Shown here one piece after another: positions 34,231 to 42,650 of a stretch of 64,000 nucleotides of DNA (position 1 is its first letter; each line of letters starts with the position of its first letter). Origin of the DNA: Streptomyces sp. TRM70350 (GTDB lineage: Bacteria; Actinomycetota; Actinomycetes; Streptomycetales; Streptomycetaceae); assembly GCF_019219825.1 (NCBI RefSeq), contig NZ_JAHUXH010000002.1, positions 62,001 through 126,000 of the forward strand. Direction: 5' to 3'. The translations under genes and the position numbers were made by a program. Under the pieces are notes generated by a model. The model was not told where the DNA came from. It saw only the letters and a program-made list of their open reading frames with translations, and did not search any database.

Positions 34231-34826
34231 GGCCGCTCTCCGCGCTTGACCTGCGGCTTGGGCAGCCGGAGTCGGCGCATCTGGAGGGAGCGCATCAGCG
34301 CGTAGGCGACCGCGCCGCGCCTGTTCTCGTCGGGGAAGCGCTCCGCCAGCCGCTTCTTCAGCCGGAACCCGGTGACGAACGAGTCCAGGACGATGAGCAC
34401 GATCACCACCAGCCACAGCAGCAGCGCGATGCTCTGCAGCGCCGGCACCCGCACCATGCTCAGCACCAGGATGACCACGGCCATCGGCAGGAAGTACTCC
34501 GCGATGTTGAACCGCGAGTCGACGAAGTCGCGGGCGAACCGGCGCACCGGACCCTTGTCGCGCGCCGGGAGATACCGCTCGTCACCGCCCGCCAGCGCCT
34601 TACGCTGCCGCTCCAGCGCGGCACGCCGCTCCTCGCGCTGCCGCTTGGCGGCCTCCTTGCGTGTCATCGACGTGTTGGCGACGCTGCGGCGCTGGGACTG
34701 GGCCTCACTGCGCTTGGGCGTCGGCCGGCCCTTCGGGGCCTGCGGGTCACGGGGCTGCTTGGAGTCGGTCAGCTGCGCCTGGGCGGCGCCGGCGGCCTTC
34801 TCTTCTTTGGCACGGCTACGGAACAC
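34227..34826 (-). CDS. DUF3043 family membrane protein
   Basis: A 199-residue protein. I choose GTG 34826 (VFRSRAKEEKAAGAAQ) since the longer frame to 34949 is not family-like. The N-terminal 105 residues are charged and disordered (Lys/Arg/Glu, KRQREERRAALERQRKALAG), followed by two membrane helices (YFLPMAVVILVLSMV and SIALLLWLVVIVLIVL) and a basic end. DUF3043 proteins are widespread in actinobacteria and of unknown function. TACCCT lies eight bases upstream of GTG with no Shine-Dalgarno, consistent with leaderless transcription. The methyltransferase follows with overlap. Confidence 0.78.
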   Translation of the reverse strand: MFRSRAKEEKAAGAAQAQLTDSKQPRDPQAPKGRPTPKRSEAQSQRRSVANTSMTRKEAAKRQREERRAALERQRKALAGGDERYLPARDKGPVRRFARDFVDSRFNIAEYFLPMAVVILVLSMVRVPALQSIALLLWLVVIVLIVLDSFVTGFRLKKRLAERFPDENRRGAVAYALMRSLQMRRLRLPKPQVKRGERP

Positions 34827-35054
34827 AAAACCCAAGGGTACGGGGTCCCGGGGCATGGACCCCAGTCCCGCGGGGAACGATCCCGCAACACCAGTCGTCT
34901 CTAAGGGGACAGAGGGGACGATGTGTACGCCTTCGGGCCCTCGGGTCATACCCAGGGGTCACCTACTCCCTAGGCCGGAGCAGGAGCGCACTCAGTCGTC
35001 CTTGGGGATGAGCGCATCCGTCCCCGAACAGTGCGGTAATGGATGCAGGGCCCG

Positions 35055-35060
35055 TACTGT
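35055..35060 (+). promoter_or_regulatory. Candidate -10 element for pspA
   Basis: TACTGT (TANNNT consensus) 57 bp upstream of the pspA ATG in an otherwise gene-free 290-bp region (34827-35117). No convincing -35 hexamer was found, so this is only a suggestion. Confidence 0.35.
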
Positions 35061-35117
35061 GGGTTCTGTCGCAGAGCTGTGAGCTGGAAGTCCGTCAGAA
35101 GGGGGCGCGCGAAGCCC

Positions 35118-35924
35118 ATGAGCGGTGTCATGAAGCGTATGGGGATGCTCTTCCGCGCGAAGGCGAACAAGGCCCTTGACCGGGCCGAGGACCCGCGCGA
35201 GACCCTCGATTACTCGTACCAGAAGCAGCTGGAGCTGCTCCAGAAGGTCCGCCGTGGTGTCGCGGACGTGGCGACCTCGCGCAAGCGCCTGGAGCTCCAG
35301 CTGAACCAGCTGCAGACCCAGTCGACCAAGCTGGAGGACCAGGGCCGCAAGGCGCTCGCGCTGGGCCGTGAGGACCTGGCCCGTGAGGCGCTCTCCCGCC
35401 GGGCCGCCCTCCAGCAGCAGGTGACGGACCTGGAGACCCAGCACGCGACGCTCCAGGGCGAGGAGGAGAAGCTCACCCTGGCGGCCCAGCGCCTCCAGGC
35501 CAAGGTCGACGCCTTCCGCACGAAGAAGGAGACGATCAAGGCGACGTACACGGCGGCCCAGGCGCAGACCCGGATCGGCGAGGCCTTCACCGGCATCTCC
35601 GAGGAGATGGGCGACGTCGGGATGGCCATCCAGCGGGCCGAGGACAAGACGGCCCAGCTCCAGGCCCGGGCCGGCGCGATCGACGAACTGCTCGCCTCCG
35701 GCGCGCTCGACGACCCCACCGGCATGGCCAAGGACGACATCCAGGCCGAGCTGGACCGGCTCTCCGGTGGTACGGATGTAGAGCTGGAGCTGCAGCGGAT
35801 GAAGGCGGAGCTGGCCGGAGGCACCGGTGGCCAGCAGGCCATCGAGGGCGGCAAGGACCAGTCCCAGTCCCAGACGCAGTCCCAGCAGCAGCCGCAGGAC
35901 ACTCCGCGCTTCGACAAGCAGTAG
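35118..35924 (+). CDS. pspA: PspA/IM30 family phage shock protein
   Basis: A 268-residue coiled-coil protein of the ESCRT-III-like PspA family that coats and stabilises stressed membranes from the cytoplasmic side. It begins MSGVMKRMGMLFRAKANKALD with an amphipathic first helix, followed by about 190 residues of nearly continuous helix rich in Glu, Gln and Arg (SYQKQLELLQKVRRGVADVA, AQRLQAKVDAFRTKKETIKA). A Ser/Gln-rich tail (KDQSQSQTQSQQQPQDT) is not part of the core. The longer open frame to 35043 lacks family similarity. PspAA follows 19 bp later, a usual actinobacterial pair. Confidence 0.92.
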   Translation: MSGVMKRMGMLFRAKANKALDRAEDPRETLDYSYQKQLELLQKVRRGVADVATSRKRLELQLNQLQTQSTKLEDQGRKALALGREDLAREALSRRAALQQQVTDLETQHATLQGEEEKLTLAAQRLQAKVDAFRTKKETIKATYTAAQAQTRIGEAFTGISEEMGDVGMAIQRAEDKTAQLQARAGAIDELLASGALDDPTGMAKDDIQAELDRLSGGTDVELELQRMKAELAGGTGGQQAIEGGKDQSQSQTQSQQQPQDTPRFDKQ

Positions 35925-35943
35925 TCACCCACCGGAGGGCGAC

Positions 35944-36225
35944 ATGATCGTACGGATCATGGGGGAGGGGCAGGTGAGGCTGGCCGACAGCCACCTCACC
36001 CAGCTGAACAAGCTGGACGACGAGCTCCTGGCGGAAATGGAGCACGGCGACGGTCCCGGCTTCCGCCGCACCCTCCAGGACCTCCTCACCAAGGTCCGCG
36101 AAATGGGCGAGCCCCTCCCGGACGACTCCCTCGAACCCTCGGACCTCATCCTGCCGTCCCCCGACGCGACGCTGGAGGACGTCCGGGAGATGCTGAGCGA
36201 CGACGGCCTGATCCCGGGCGGCTGA
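35944..36225 (+). CDS. pspAA: PspA-associated protein PspAA
   Basis: A 93-residue acidic protein beginning MIVRIMGEGQVRLADSHLTQ with CGGAGGG just upstream. Its length, the opening strand and the HLTQLNKLDDELLAEME helix match PspAA, encoded directly after pspA in many actinobacteria; it is thought to bind PspA. The two-component system that follows 22 bp later may act in the same envelope response, though this link is inferred from position only. Confidence 0.85.
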   Translation: MIVRIMGEGQVRLADSHLTQLNKLDDELLAEMEHGDGPGFRRTLQDLLTKVREMGEPLPDDSLEPSDLILPSPDATLEDVREMLSDDGLIPGG

Positions 36226-36247
36226 CAACCCCGTACGGTTGACAGCC

Positions 36248-37468
36248 GTGAGCACCCTCGAAAGCGCCCGGCGCGGGCTGAAGGCACACCCCACGGCGCT
36301 GGACGCGGCGCTGGCGGCCGGCGTACTGGTCTGCATGGTGGCCGGCTCCCTCGTGGACCCGCACGGCAAGCACGGCGTCGACTGGGTGCTGCGCACCCCG
36401 GACATCCTCAGTCTCGTCCTCATGGGGCTCGCCGCCGCCGCCCTGGTGTTCCGCCGCCGCGCCCCCATGCGGGTCCTCGGCCTCACCGGCACCCTCTGCG
36501 TCGTCGAGTTCGTCACCGGCGACCCCAGAGCCCCCGTCGCCATGTCCGCCGTGGTCGCCCTCTACACGGTCGCCGCCACCACCGACCGCTCCACCACCTG
36601 GCGCGTCGGCCTGCTCACCATGACCCTGCTGACCGGCGCCGCCATGCTCGCCGGACCGCTGCCCTGGTACGCCCAGGAGAACCTCGCCGTGTTCGCCTGG
36701 ACCGGCATGGCCGCGGCCGGCGGCGACGCGGTCCGCAGCCGCCGGGACTTCGTGCACGCCATCCGCGAGCGTGCCGAGAAGGCCGAACGCACCCGCGAGG
36801 AGGAGGCCCGCCGCCGGGTCGCCGAGGAACGGCTGCGCATCGCCCGCGACCTGCACGACGTGGTCGCCCACCACATCGCCCTGGTCAATGTGCAGGCCGG
36901 GGTCGCCGCGCACGTCATGGACAAGCGGCCCGACCAGGCCAAGGAGGCCCTCGCGCACGTCCGCGAGGCGAGCCGCTCCGCGCTCAACGAACTGCGCGCC
37001 ACCGTCGGCCTGCTCCGCCAGTCCGACGACCCCGAGGCCCCGACCGAACCGGCCCCCGGCCTGGACCGCCTCGACGAACTGGTCGGCACCTTCCGCAGCG
37101 CCGGCCTGCACGTCGAGGTCGCCCGCGCCGACCACGGCACCGACCTCCCCGCCGCCGTCGACCTGGCGGCGTACCGCGTCATCCAGGAAGCCCTCACCAA
37201 CGTCCAGAAACACGCCGGTACGGCGGCGAAGGCCGAGGTCAGCGTCGTCCGCGTGGGGCCGAACATCGAGATCACGGTCCTCGACAACGGCTCCGGCGAG
37301 GACGACGGCCCCGGCTCCGGCGGCGGCCACGGACTGCTCGGCATGCGCGAACGCGTCACCGCCCTGCGCGGCACCCTCACCACCGGTCCCCGCTACGGCG
37401 GCGGCTTCCGCGTGCATGCGATCCTTCCGGTCAAGACCCGCACCGCCCCAGCGAAGGACCCCGTATGA
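36248..37468 (+). CDS. Sensor histidine kinase (HisKA_3 type)
   Basis: A 406-residue membrane kinase of the NarL-associated class. Several hydrophobic helices in the first 165 residues (ALAAGVLVCMVAGSLV, ILSLVLMGLAAAALVF, MTLLTGAAMLAGPLPWY) precede a coiled linker and the dimerisation/phosphoacceptor motif RIARDLHDVVAHHIALVNVQ, then the ATPase domain (VIQEALTNVQKHAG, LDNGSG, GGHGLLGMRERV). I use GTG 36248; TACGGT lies eight bases before it and there is no Shine-Dalgarno, so it may be leaderless. It overlaps the response regulator by four bases (ATGA). The signal is unknown; position after pspA-pspAA suggests membrane stress. Confidence 0.9.
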   Translation: MSTLESARRGLKAHPTALDAALAAGVLVCMVAGSLVDPHGKHGVDWVLRTPDILSLVLMGLAAAALVFRRRAPMRVLGLTGTLCVVEFVTGDPRAPVAMSAVVALYTVAATTDRSTTWRVGLLTMTLLTGAAMLAGPLPWYAQENLAVFAWTGMAAAGGDAVRSRRDFVHAIRERAEKAERTREEEARRRVAEERLRIARDLHDVVAHHIALVNVQAGVAAHVMDKRPDQAKEALAHVREASRSALNELRATVGLLRQSDDPEAPTEPAPGLDRLDELVGTFRSAGLHVEVARADHGTDLPAAVDLAAYRVIQEALTNVQKHAGTAAKAEVSVVRVGPNIEITVLDNGSGEDDGPGSGGGHGLLGMRERVTALRGTLTTGPRYGGGFRVHAILPVKTRTAPAKDPV

Positions 37469-38151
37469 CGATCCGTGTCCTGCTCGCCGACGACCAGGCG
37501 CTGCTGCGCAGCGCCTTCCGTGTGCTCGTCGACTCCGAGCCCGACATGGAAGTGGTGGGGGAGGCCTCCGACGGCGCGGAGGCGGTACGGCTGGCCAAGG
37601 AGCAGCGCGTCGACGTGGTCCTGATGGACATCCGGATGCCCGGCACCGACGGGCTCGCCGCCACCCGCATGATCAGCTCCGACCCCGGACTCGCCCACGT
37701 CCGGATCGTCATCCTGACCACCTTCGAGGTCGACGACTACGTGGTGCAGTCGCTGCGCGCGGGCGCCTCCGGCTTCCTCGGCAAGGGCTCCGAACCGGAG
37801 GAGCTGCTCACCGCCATCCGGGTCGCGGCCGGCGGCGAGGCGCTGCTGTCCCCGGCCGCCACCAAGGGCCTGATCGCCCGTTTCCTCGCCCAGGGCGGCG
37901 ACCTCCACGACACCGACCGCGACCTCGCCCGCTCCGAGCGGCTGGACGCGCTGACGGGCCGGGAGCGCGAGGTCCTCGTCCAGGTCGCGGGCGGCCACTC
38001 CAACGACGAGATCGCCGAACGTCTGGAAGTCAGCCCGCTGACGGTGAAGACGCACGTCAACCGGGCCATGGCCAAGCTGGGCGCCCGCGACCGGGCGCAA
38101 CTGGTGGTGATCGCGTACGAGTCGGGGCTGGTTCGTCCAAGGGTGGACTGA
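37465..38151 (+). CDS. NarL/LuxR-type response regulator
   Basis: A 228-residue regulator with an N-terminal receiver (LADDQALLRSAF acidic pair; phosphoacceptor Asp in VVLMDIRMPGTDG; conserved Lys in FLGKGSEPEEL) and a C-terminal LuxR helix-turn-helix (LTGREREVLVQVAGGHSNDE, then VKTHVNRAMAKL). It is translated from the ATG overlapping the kinase stop and forms the cognate pair with it. The targets are unknown. A strong hairpin terminator follows at 38197. Confidence 0.94.
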   Translation: MTIRVLLADDQALLRSAFRVLVDSEPDMEVVGEASDGAEAVRLAKEQRVDVVLMDIRMPGTDGLAATRMISSDPGLAHVRIVILTTFEVDDYVVQSLRAGASGFLGKGSEPEELLTAIRVAAGGEALLSPAATKGLIARFLAQGGDLHDTDRDLARSERLDALTGREREVLVQVAGGHSNDEIAERLEVSPLTVKTHVNRAMAKLGARDRAQLVVIAYESGLVRPRVD

Positions 38152-38196
38152 CCCCGAGCTGTCTGCAATGCGGCCGGAGCGCAAGTGACCAGGCCG

Positions 38197-38225
38197 GAGG
38201 GGGCCGCACCTCAGGTGCGGCCCCC
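38197..38225. terminator. Terminator between response regulator and nadA
   Basis: AGGGGGCCGCACCT and its reverse complement AGGTGCGGCCCCCT form a 14-bp stem with one unpaired central base, followed by CTTCA. It lies between the convergent stops at 38151 and 38251. Confidence 0.8.
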
Positions 38226-38250
38226 TCTTCACGCGGTGCACCGCCGGAGG

Positions 38251-39435
38251 CTACGGCAGTGCCAGCATCCGCTCCAGCGCCAGCTTCGCGAAGGCCTCCG
38301 TCTCCTTGTCGACCTCGATGCGGTTGACCAGGTTGCCCTCGGCCAGGGACTCCAGGGCCCAGACCAGGTGGGGCAGGTCGATGCGGTTCATGGTCGAGCA
38401 GAAGCAGACCGTCCTGTCGAGGAAGACGATCTCCTTGCCCTCCGGCGCGAAACGGTTCGCCAGGCGGCGGACCAGGTTCAGCTCCGTGCCGATGGCCCAC
38501 TTGGAGTCGGCCGGGGCCGCCTCCAGGGTCTTGATGATGTACTCCGTCGAGCCCACGTAGTCCGCCGCCGACACCACCTCGTGCTTGCACTCGGGGTGGA
38601 CCAGCACGTTCACGCCGGGGATGCGCGCGCGCACGTCGTTGACGGAGTCGAGGTTGAAGCGGCCGTGCACCGAGCAGTGGCCGCGCCACAGGATCATCTT
38701 CGCGGCCCGCAGCTCGTCGGCGGTCAGGCCGCCGTTCGGCTTGTGCGGGTTGTAGACGACGCAGTCGTCGAGGGTCATGCCCATGTCCCGCACGGCGGTG
38801 TTGCGGCCCAGGTGCTGGTCGGGCAGGAACAGCACCTTCTCGCCCTGCTCGAACGCCCACTCCAGGGCCCGCTTGGCGTTGGACGAGGTGCAGATGGTGC
38901 CGCCGTGCTTGCCGGTGAACGCCTTGATGTCGGCGGAGGAGTTCATGTACGAGACGGGCACGACCTGCTCGGCGATCCCGGCCTCGGTCAGCACGTCCCA
39001 GCACTCGGCGACCTGCTCGGCCGTCGCCATGTCGGCCATCGAGCAGCCGGCGGCCAGGTCGGGCAGCACGACCTTCTGGTCGTCGGACGTCAGGATGTCC
39101 GCGGACTCGGCCATGAAGTGCACGCCGCAGAAGACGATGTACTCGGCCTCGGGGCGCGCGGCCGCGTCCCTGGCCAGCTTGAAGGAGTCGCCCGTGACAT
39201 CCGCGAACTGGATGACCTCGTCGCGCTGGTAGTGGTGGCCGAGCACGAAGACCTTGTCGCCCAGCTTCTCCTTGGCCGCCCGGGCGCGCTCGACCAGGTC
39301 GGGGTCGGACGGCGAGGGCAGGTCGCCGGGACACTCGACGCCGCGCTCGCTCCTCGGGTCGGCCTCGCGGCCGAGCAGCAGCAGGGCGAGGGGCGTCGGC
39401 TGTACGTCGAGCTCCTGGGTCTGGGCGGTGGTCAC
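38251..39435 (-). CDS. nadA: Quinolinate synthase
   Basis: A 394-residue Fe-S enzyme condensing iminoaspartate with dihydroxyacetone phosphate in de novo NAD synthesis. GTG 39435 is chosen because AAAGG lies upstream; an in-frame GTG at 39444 is nine bases earlier. Family motifs are VLGHHYQRDEVIQFADVTGD, IVFCGVHFMAESADIL, SSADIKAFTGKHGGTICTSSNA, VLVHPECKHEVV and FLDRTVCFCSTMNRIDL. The cysteines in VFCGVH, PECKH and VCFCS can ligate the 4Fe-4S cluster. It is divergent from an A-type Fe-S carrier gene across 344 bp, a sensible pairing for an Fe-S enzyme. Confidence 0.95.
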   Translation of the reverse strand: MTTAQTQELDVQPTPLALLLLGREADPRSERGVECPGDLPSPSDPDLVERARAAKEKLGDKVFVLGHHYQRDEVIQFADVTGDSFKLARDAAARPEAEYIVFCGVHFMAESADILTSDDQKVVLPDLAAGCSMADMATAEQVAECWDVLTEAGIAEQVVPVSYMNSSADIKAFTGKHGGTICTSSNAKRALEWAFEQGEKVLFLPDQHLGRNTAVRDMGMTLDDCVVYNPHKPNGGLTADELRAAKMILWRGHCSVHGRFNLDSVNDVRARIPGVNVLVHPECKHEVVSAADYVGSTEYIIKTLEAAPADSKWAIGTELNLVRRLANRFAPEGKEIVFLDRTVCFCSTMNRIDLPHLVWALESLAEGNLVNRIEVDKETEAFAKLALERMLALP

Positions 39436-39507
39436 GACACGCACCCTTTCTGTTCTGCGGCTCGCCGACCCGGGGGGAGCCGGATCGGCGGGACATACGG
39501 GACACCT

Positions 39508-39588
39508 TTTCGACTTTTCGTCGAAATGACGCTATCTATCATAACCGCTTCACGTCAGTTTGACGATGGCCATAGCGTCGATGTGACG
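39508..39588. promoter_or_regulatory. Symmetric divergent promoter/operator region of nadA and the Fe-S carrier gene
   Basis: Contains a 7-bp inverted repeat TTTCGAC/GTCGAAA (39508-39514, 39520-39526), a second one GACGCTAT/ATAGCGTC (39528-39535, 39572-39579) and a central CGTCAGTTTGACG palindrome (39553-39565). The second repeat places an identical TAGCGT box on each strand facing outwards, a possible pair of -10 elements. The dyad symmetry may also be an operator. The remaining bases to 39779 show no gene. Confidence 0.5.
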
Positions 39589-39779
39589 TGAATCCTGACA
39601 CCTCCCAGTCGTACGGCGTTGTCCGGTTGTCCACAGGCTGCTGTGCGCTCACGGAGGCATGTGCGAGCATGAAGAGGACGCCAAGGAGAAAAGACACGGG
39701 CCCGCCCCGGAATGAATCCGCGGCCCCGCCGGTTGCAACCGTCGGCAAGCAGTCTCCGTACAACCCGGGAGAGATGTAG

Positions 39780-40136
39780 ATGTCCGTATCGGACGAGACC
39801 ACCACCGTCACCGACGGCATCATCCTGACCGACGCCGCCGCGTCCAAGGTCAAGGCGCTGCTCGACCAGGAAGGCCGCGACGACCTCGCGCTGCGCGTCG
39901 CCGTCCAGCCCGGCGGCTGCTCCGGCCTGCGCTACCAGCTCTTCTTCGACGAGCGCTCGCTCGACGGCGACGTGGAGAAGGACTTCGGTGGGGTCAAGGT
40001 CGTCACCGACCGGATGAGCGCTCCGTACCTGGGCGGCGCCACCATCGACTTCGTGGACACCATCGAGAAGCAGGGCTTCACGATCGACAACCCGAACGCG
40101 ACGGGTTCCTGCGCCTGCGGCGACTCCTTCAGCTGA
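39780..40136 (+). CDS. erpA: A-type iron-sulfur cluster insertion protein (ErpA/IscA)
   Basis: A 118-residue carrier that accepts Fe-S clusters and passes them to target enzymes. Conserved cysteines occur in QPGGCSGLRYQLFFDE and in the C-terminal GSCACGDSF, the three-Cys pattern of A-type carriers. ATG 39780 follows GGGAGAGATGTAG. Its 5' end faces nadA, an Fe-S enzyme. A strong terminator follows at 40171. Confidence 0.92.
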   Translation: MSVSDETTTVTDGIILTDAAASKVKALLDQEGRDDLALRVAVQPGGCSGLRYQLFFDERSLDGDVEKDFGGVKVVTDRMSAPYLGGATIDFVDTIEKQGFTIDNPNATGSCACGDSFS

Positions 40137-40170
40137 GCCACGCGTTCAGCCGAGCCACGCGACCCACAGT

Positions 40171-40208
40171 GAAGGCGGCGGCCCCCCTTGTGCGGGGCCG
40201 CCGCCTTC
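40171..40208. terminator. Terminator between erpA and the repeat-rich membrane protein gene
   Basis: GAAGGCGGCGGCCCC (40171-40185) and GGGGCCGCCGCCTTC (40194-40208) form a perfect 15-bp stem with an 8-base loop. It lies between the convergent stops at 40136 and 40224. Confidence 0.85.
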
Positions 40209-40223
40209 GTGCTGCCGTGCCGG

Positions 40224-42536
40224 CTACCCGGGAAGCCGGGCTCCCGGCTTCAGCAGCGGAATGCTCTCGCCGTCCGAGCCGACCACCTTCCGGTCACCGA
40301 GCGGCTCGTCCAGTTGCACGGTCCGGTAGTGGACCTTGGCGATCAGGATGCAGACCTTGTCCGGCCACGGCTTCTCGGTCACCGTCACGGTCACCTTGTC
40401 GGGCCCCTCGACCGCCTTGGCCTCGTAGTCGGCGCATACCCCGCCCGTGAAGCTCACGGTCAGCTCCCGGCCCTCGGCGGTGTAGCCCTCCACCCGGACG
40501 TCCCGGGTACGCGGCGCGTCCCCCGGATCCGACGGCCGCGGACTGGACTCCCCGCCCCACCGGGTCAGGTACTTCGGGTCGATCGCCGGATACGTCACCG
40601 TGAAGCCGTCCTGCGCCCCGGGCGCCCGTACCTCGAACAGCCAGGACGGCACCAGCGCCGGCCGGGCGTCCACCGTGTGCGAGGCCAGCCCGAACACCGC
40701 GTCCTCGACAACGATCCGTTCCCGCGGGGGCGGCGCGGTGCGCGCCTCTTCGCAGGGCTCGTCCTCCTCCAGCGGTACGGGCCCGGTGCAGCCGCCGATC
40801 CCGCCGCGCGGGGTGGGCGCCTGCGCCGCGTTCATCAGCTCCAGCGTCCGCTCCGCGCTCAGCACGGGGTACGTCGCCCCCTTCACCGGCGCCGTCAACT
40901 GGCCGCTCGCGGCCACCACCTCGCCCTGGGCGCCGACCGTGACCCCGGTCGGCCAGCCGTACGTCGGCAGCCCGCCGACCACCGGATCGGCGTTCACCAC
41001 CCGCCGCGCGCCCATGACCTGGCCGGCGTCCACCTTGGCGGAGTCCTGCCCGACCGCCTTCAGGATCGGCGCGGCCGCCTTCCTCGCCGCCTCCTCGCTC
41101 ACCGGATCGGCGGAACCGGCCGAGGGGTTCTTGGCGCACGCCGTGGTGCCCTGGCAGTTGTCGGTGCCGGGGGCGTACCGGTGGAAGGTCCAGGTGCCGG
41201 GCGCCTGCCGGTTCACCTGGAGGCCGGGGCCCTGACCGTCCTGGCCCCCGATCCTCCAGGCCTGCCCCTCGGCGACCGGCGTCCCCGCGAGGTCGAGCGC
41301 CTCGGCGAGCCGCGCCACCTCCTCCTTGGTGACCTCGCCCTGCGGCCAGTGCACGGCCGCCGAGCGCGGGCCGGTGGGGAGGCGGTCGTCGGCCCAGTAG
41401 GTGACGCCGTTCGGGTCGGGCTCGCCGGGCGCGATGCCGTTCGGGGCGCCGGAGGAGTAGCCGTCGAGGGCGAGCGGCGGGGGAGTGCCGTTCCCCGCCG
41501 GGGCACCGGGCCCCGTACCGCCGCCGGAGCCGCCCCCGGCCGACGCCGTGAGGTAGGCCCCGCCGCCTCCGACCAGCAGAACGGCGGCGGCGACGGAGGC
41601 GATGACGGCGGGGGAGCGGCGGCGGACGGGGCGGCGGGCGCCGGGCGCGTCGCCCTCGCCCGTGCGGGCGACGCCCCGAGCTGCGCTGTGCTGGTCCTGA
41701 GCTGTGCCGGGCTGGTCCTGAGCTGCGCTGGGCTGGTCCTGAGCTGGGCTGTGCTCGTTCTGAGCTGTGCCGGGCTGCTCCTGAGCTGGGCTGTGCTCGT
41801 TCTGAGCTGGGCTGTGCTCGTTCTGAGCCGTGCCGGGCTGGTCCTGAGTCGCGCTGTGCTCGTCCCGAGCCGCGCCGCGCTCGCCGCGCTCGCCGCGGGC
41901 GACGTCCGGCTCGTCGCGGTCGACGCCCTCCTCGGCATCCTCCGAGGCCTGCGCCTCCTCCGAGGCCTGCGAGCCTTCTGAAGCTTGCGCGCCGATGGAG
42001 GTTTGCGCGCCGATCGAGGCCTGCACGCCGACGGAGGCTTCGGCGTCCCGTGAAGACCCCGCGTCCCCCGAGCCCGACGCCTGCTCTGAGGCCTGCGCGC
42101 CTCCCGGCGCCTGCGTCTGCTCCGAGCCCTGCGTCTGCTCCGAGGGCTGCGCGCCTCCCGGCGCCTGCGCCTGGCCTGAGCCCTGCGTCTGCTCCGAGCC
42201 CTGCGCCTGCTCTGAGGCCTGCGCGCCTCCCGACGCCTGCGTCTGCTCCGAGCCCTGCGCCTGCTCTGAGGCCTGCGCGCCTCCCGACGCCTGCGTCTGC
42301 TCCGAGCCCTGCGTCTGCTCTGAGGGCTGCGCGCCTCCCGACGCCTGCGTCTGCTCCGAGCCCTGCGTCTGCTCCGAGGGCTGCGCGCCTCCCCGCGCCT
42401 GCGCGCCCCCCGAACCCTGCGCGTCCTTCGAGCCCCGCGGGGAGGTCCGCGGGCTGTCCCGCCCGTCGTCGGTCGGCTCGGCGGCGCCGGTCCCGCCCGC
42501 GACGTCGTCGTCGTTGTCGGGTCGCTCGGTGTTCAC
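40224..42536 (-). CDS. Large single-span membrane protein with repetitive Gln/Ala-rich N-terminus
   Basis: A 770-residue protein. Residues about 1-300 are low complexity: an 18-residue unit GGAQPSEQTQGSEQTQAS repeated about five times, then a 7-residue unit of the type EHSPAQN/QPGTAQD repeated about nine times. A transmembrane helix follows (RRRSPAVIASVAAAVLLVGG and on, about residues 305-330), then an extracytoplasmic part of about 430 residues (ADRLPTGPRSAAVHWPQGEV-like, KAAAPILKAVGQDSAKVDAG, PLEEDEPCEEARTAPP) of unknown fold. ATG 42536 is the only sensible start. The N-terminal tail would lie in the cytoplasm. Function unknown; similar proteins without the expanded repeats occur at this locus as I remember it. 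Confidence 0.75.
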   Translation of the reverse strand: MNTERPDNDDDVAGGTGAAEPTDDGRDSPRTSPRGSKDAQGSGGAQARGGAQPSEQTQGSEQTQASGGAQPSEQTQGSEQTQASGGAQASEQAQGSEQTQASGGAQASEQAQGSEQTQGSGQAQAPGGAQPSEQTQGSEQTQAPGGAQASEQASGSGDAGSSRDAEASVGVQASIGAQTSIGAQASEGSQASEEAQASEDAEEGVDRDEPDVARGERGERGAARDEHSATQDQPGTAQNEHSPAQNEHSPAQEQPGTAQNEHSPAQDQPSAAQDQPGTAQDQHSAARGVARTGEGDAPGARRPVRRRSPAVIASVAAAVLLVGGGGAYLTASAGGGSGGGTGPGAPAGNGTPPPLALDGYSSGAPNGIAPGEPDPNGVTYWADDRLPTGPRSAAVHWPQGEVTKEEVARLAEALDLAGTPVAEGQAWRIGGQDGQGPGLQVNRQAPGTWTFHRYAPGTDNCQGTTACAKNPSAGSADPVSEEAARKAAAPILKAVGQDSAKVDAGQVMGARRVVNADPVVGGLPTYGWPTGVTVGAQGEVVAASGQLTAPVKGATYPVLSAERTLELMNAAQAPTPRGGIGGCTGPVPLEEDEPCEEARTAPPPRERIVVEDAVFGLASHTVDARPALVPSWLFEVRAPGAQDGFTVTYPAIDPKYLTRWGGESSPRPSDPGDAPRTRDVRVEGYTAEGRELTVSFTGGVCADYEAKAVEGPDKVTVTVTEKPWPDKVCILIAKVHYRTVQLDEPLGDRKVVGSDGESIPLLKPGARLPG
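41680..41875 (-). repeat. 21-bp in-frame tandem repeat
   Basis: About nine units of 21 bp (plus-strand consensus like GCTGTGCTCGTTCTGAGCTGG) encoding the alternating heptapeptides EHSPAQN and QPGTAQN within the cytoplasmic tail of the membrane protein. Confidence 0.8.
42075..42410 (-). repeat. 54-bp in-frame tandem repeat
   Basis: About five copies of a 54-bp unit encoding GGAQPSEQTQGSEQTQAS with P/A and T/A swaps. Unit boundaries are set by CGCGCCTCCCG on the plus strand. The length is a multiple of three, so copy-number changes keep the frame. Confidence 0.85.
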
Positions 42537-42650
42537 CGCATCGCTCCTTCGGCTGCACAGCTCACGCTGGTGGGTCGTATCCCGTATCCCCTTTACGGGG
42601 GACAGCGATGGGACGCAGCGGGGGAGCGCGCGGTTCCCGGAGCGGTCGGC

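Noticed and set aside
39588-39779. A 63-codon frame starting MNPDTSQSYG upstream of the Fe-S carrier gene
   Set aside because: Poor third-position GC, no ribosome site and overlap with the probable promoter region.
42075-42410. CRISPR-like or minisatellite array independent of a gene
   Set aside because: Period is a multiple of three and the frame runs through it, so it is a protein repeat.
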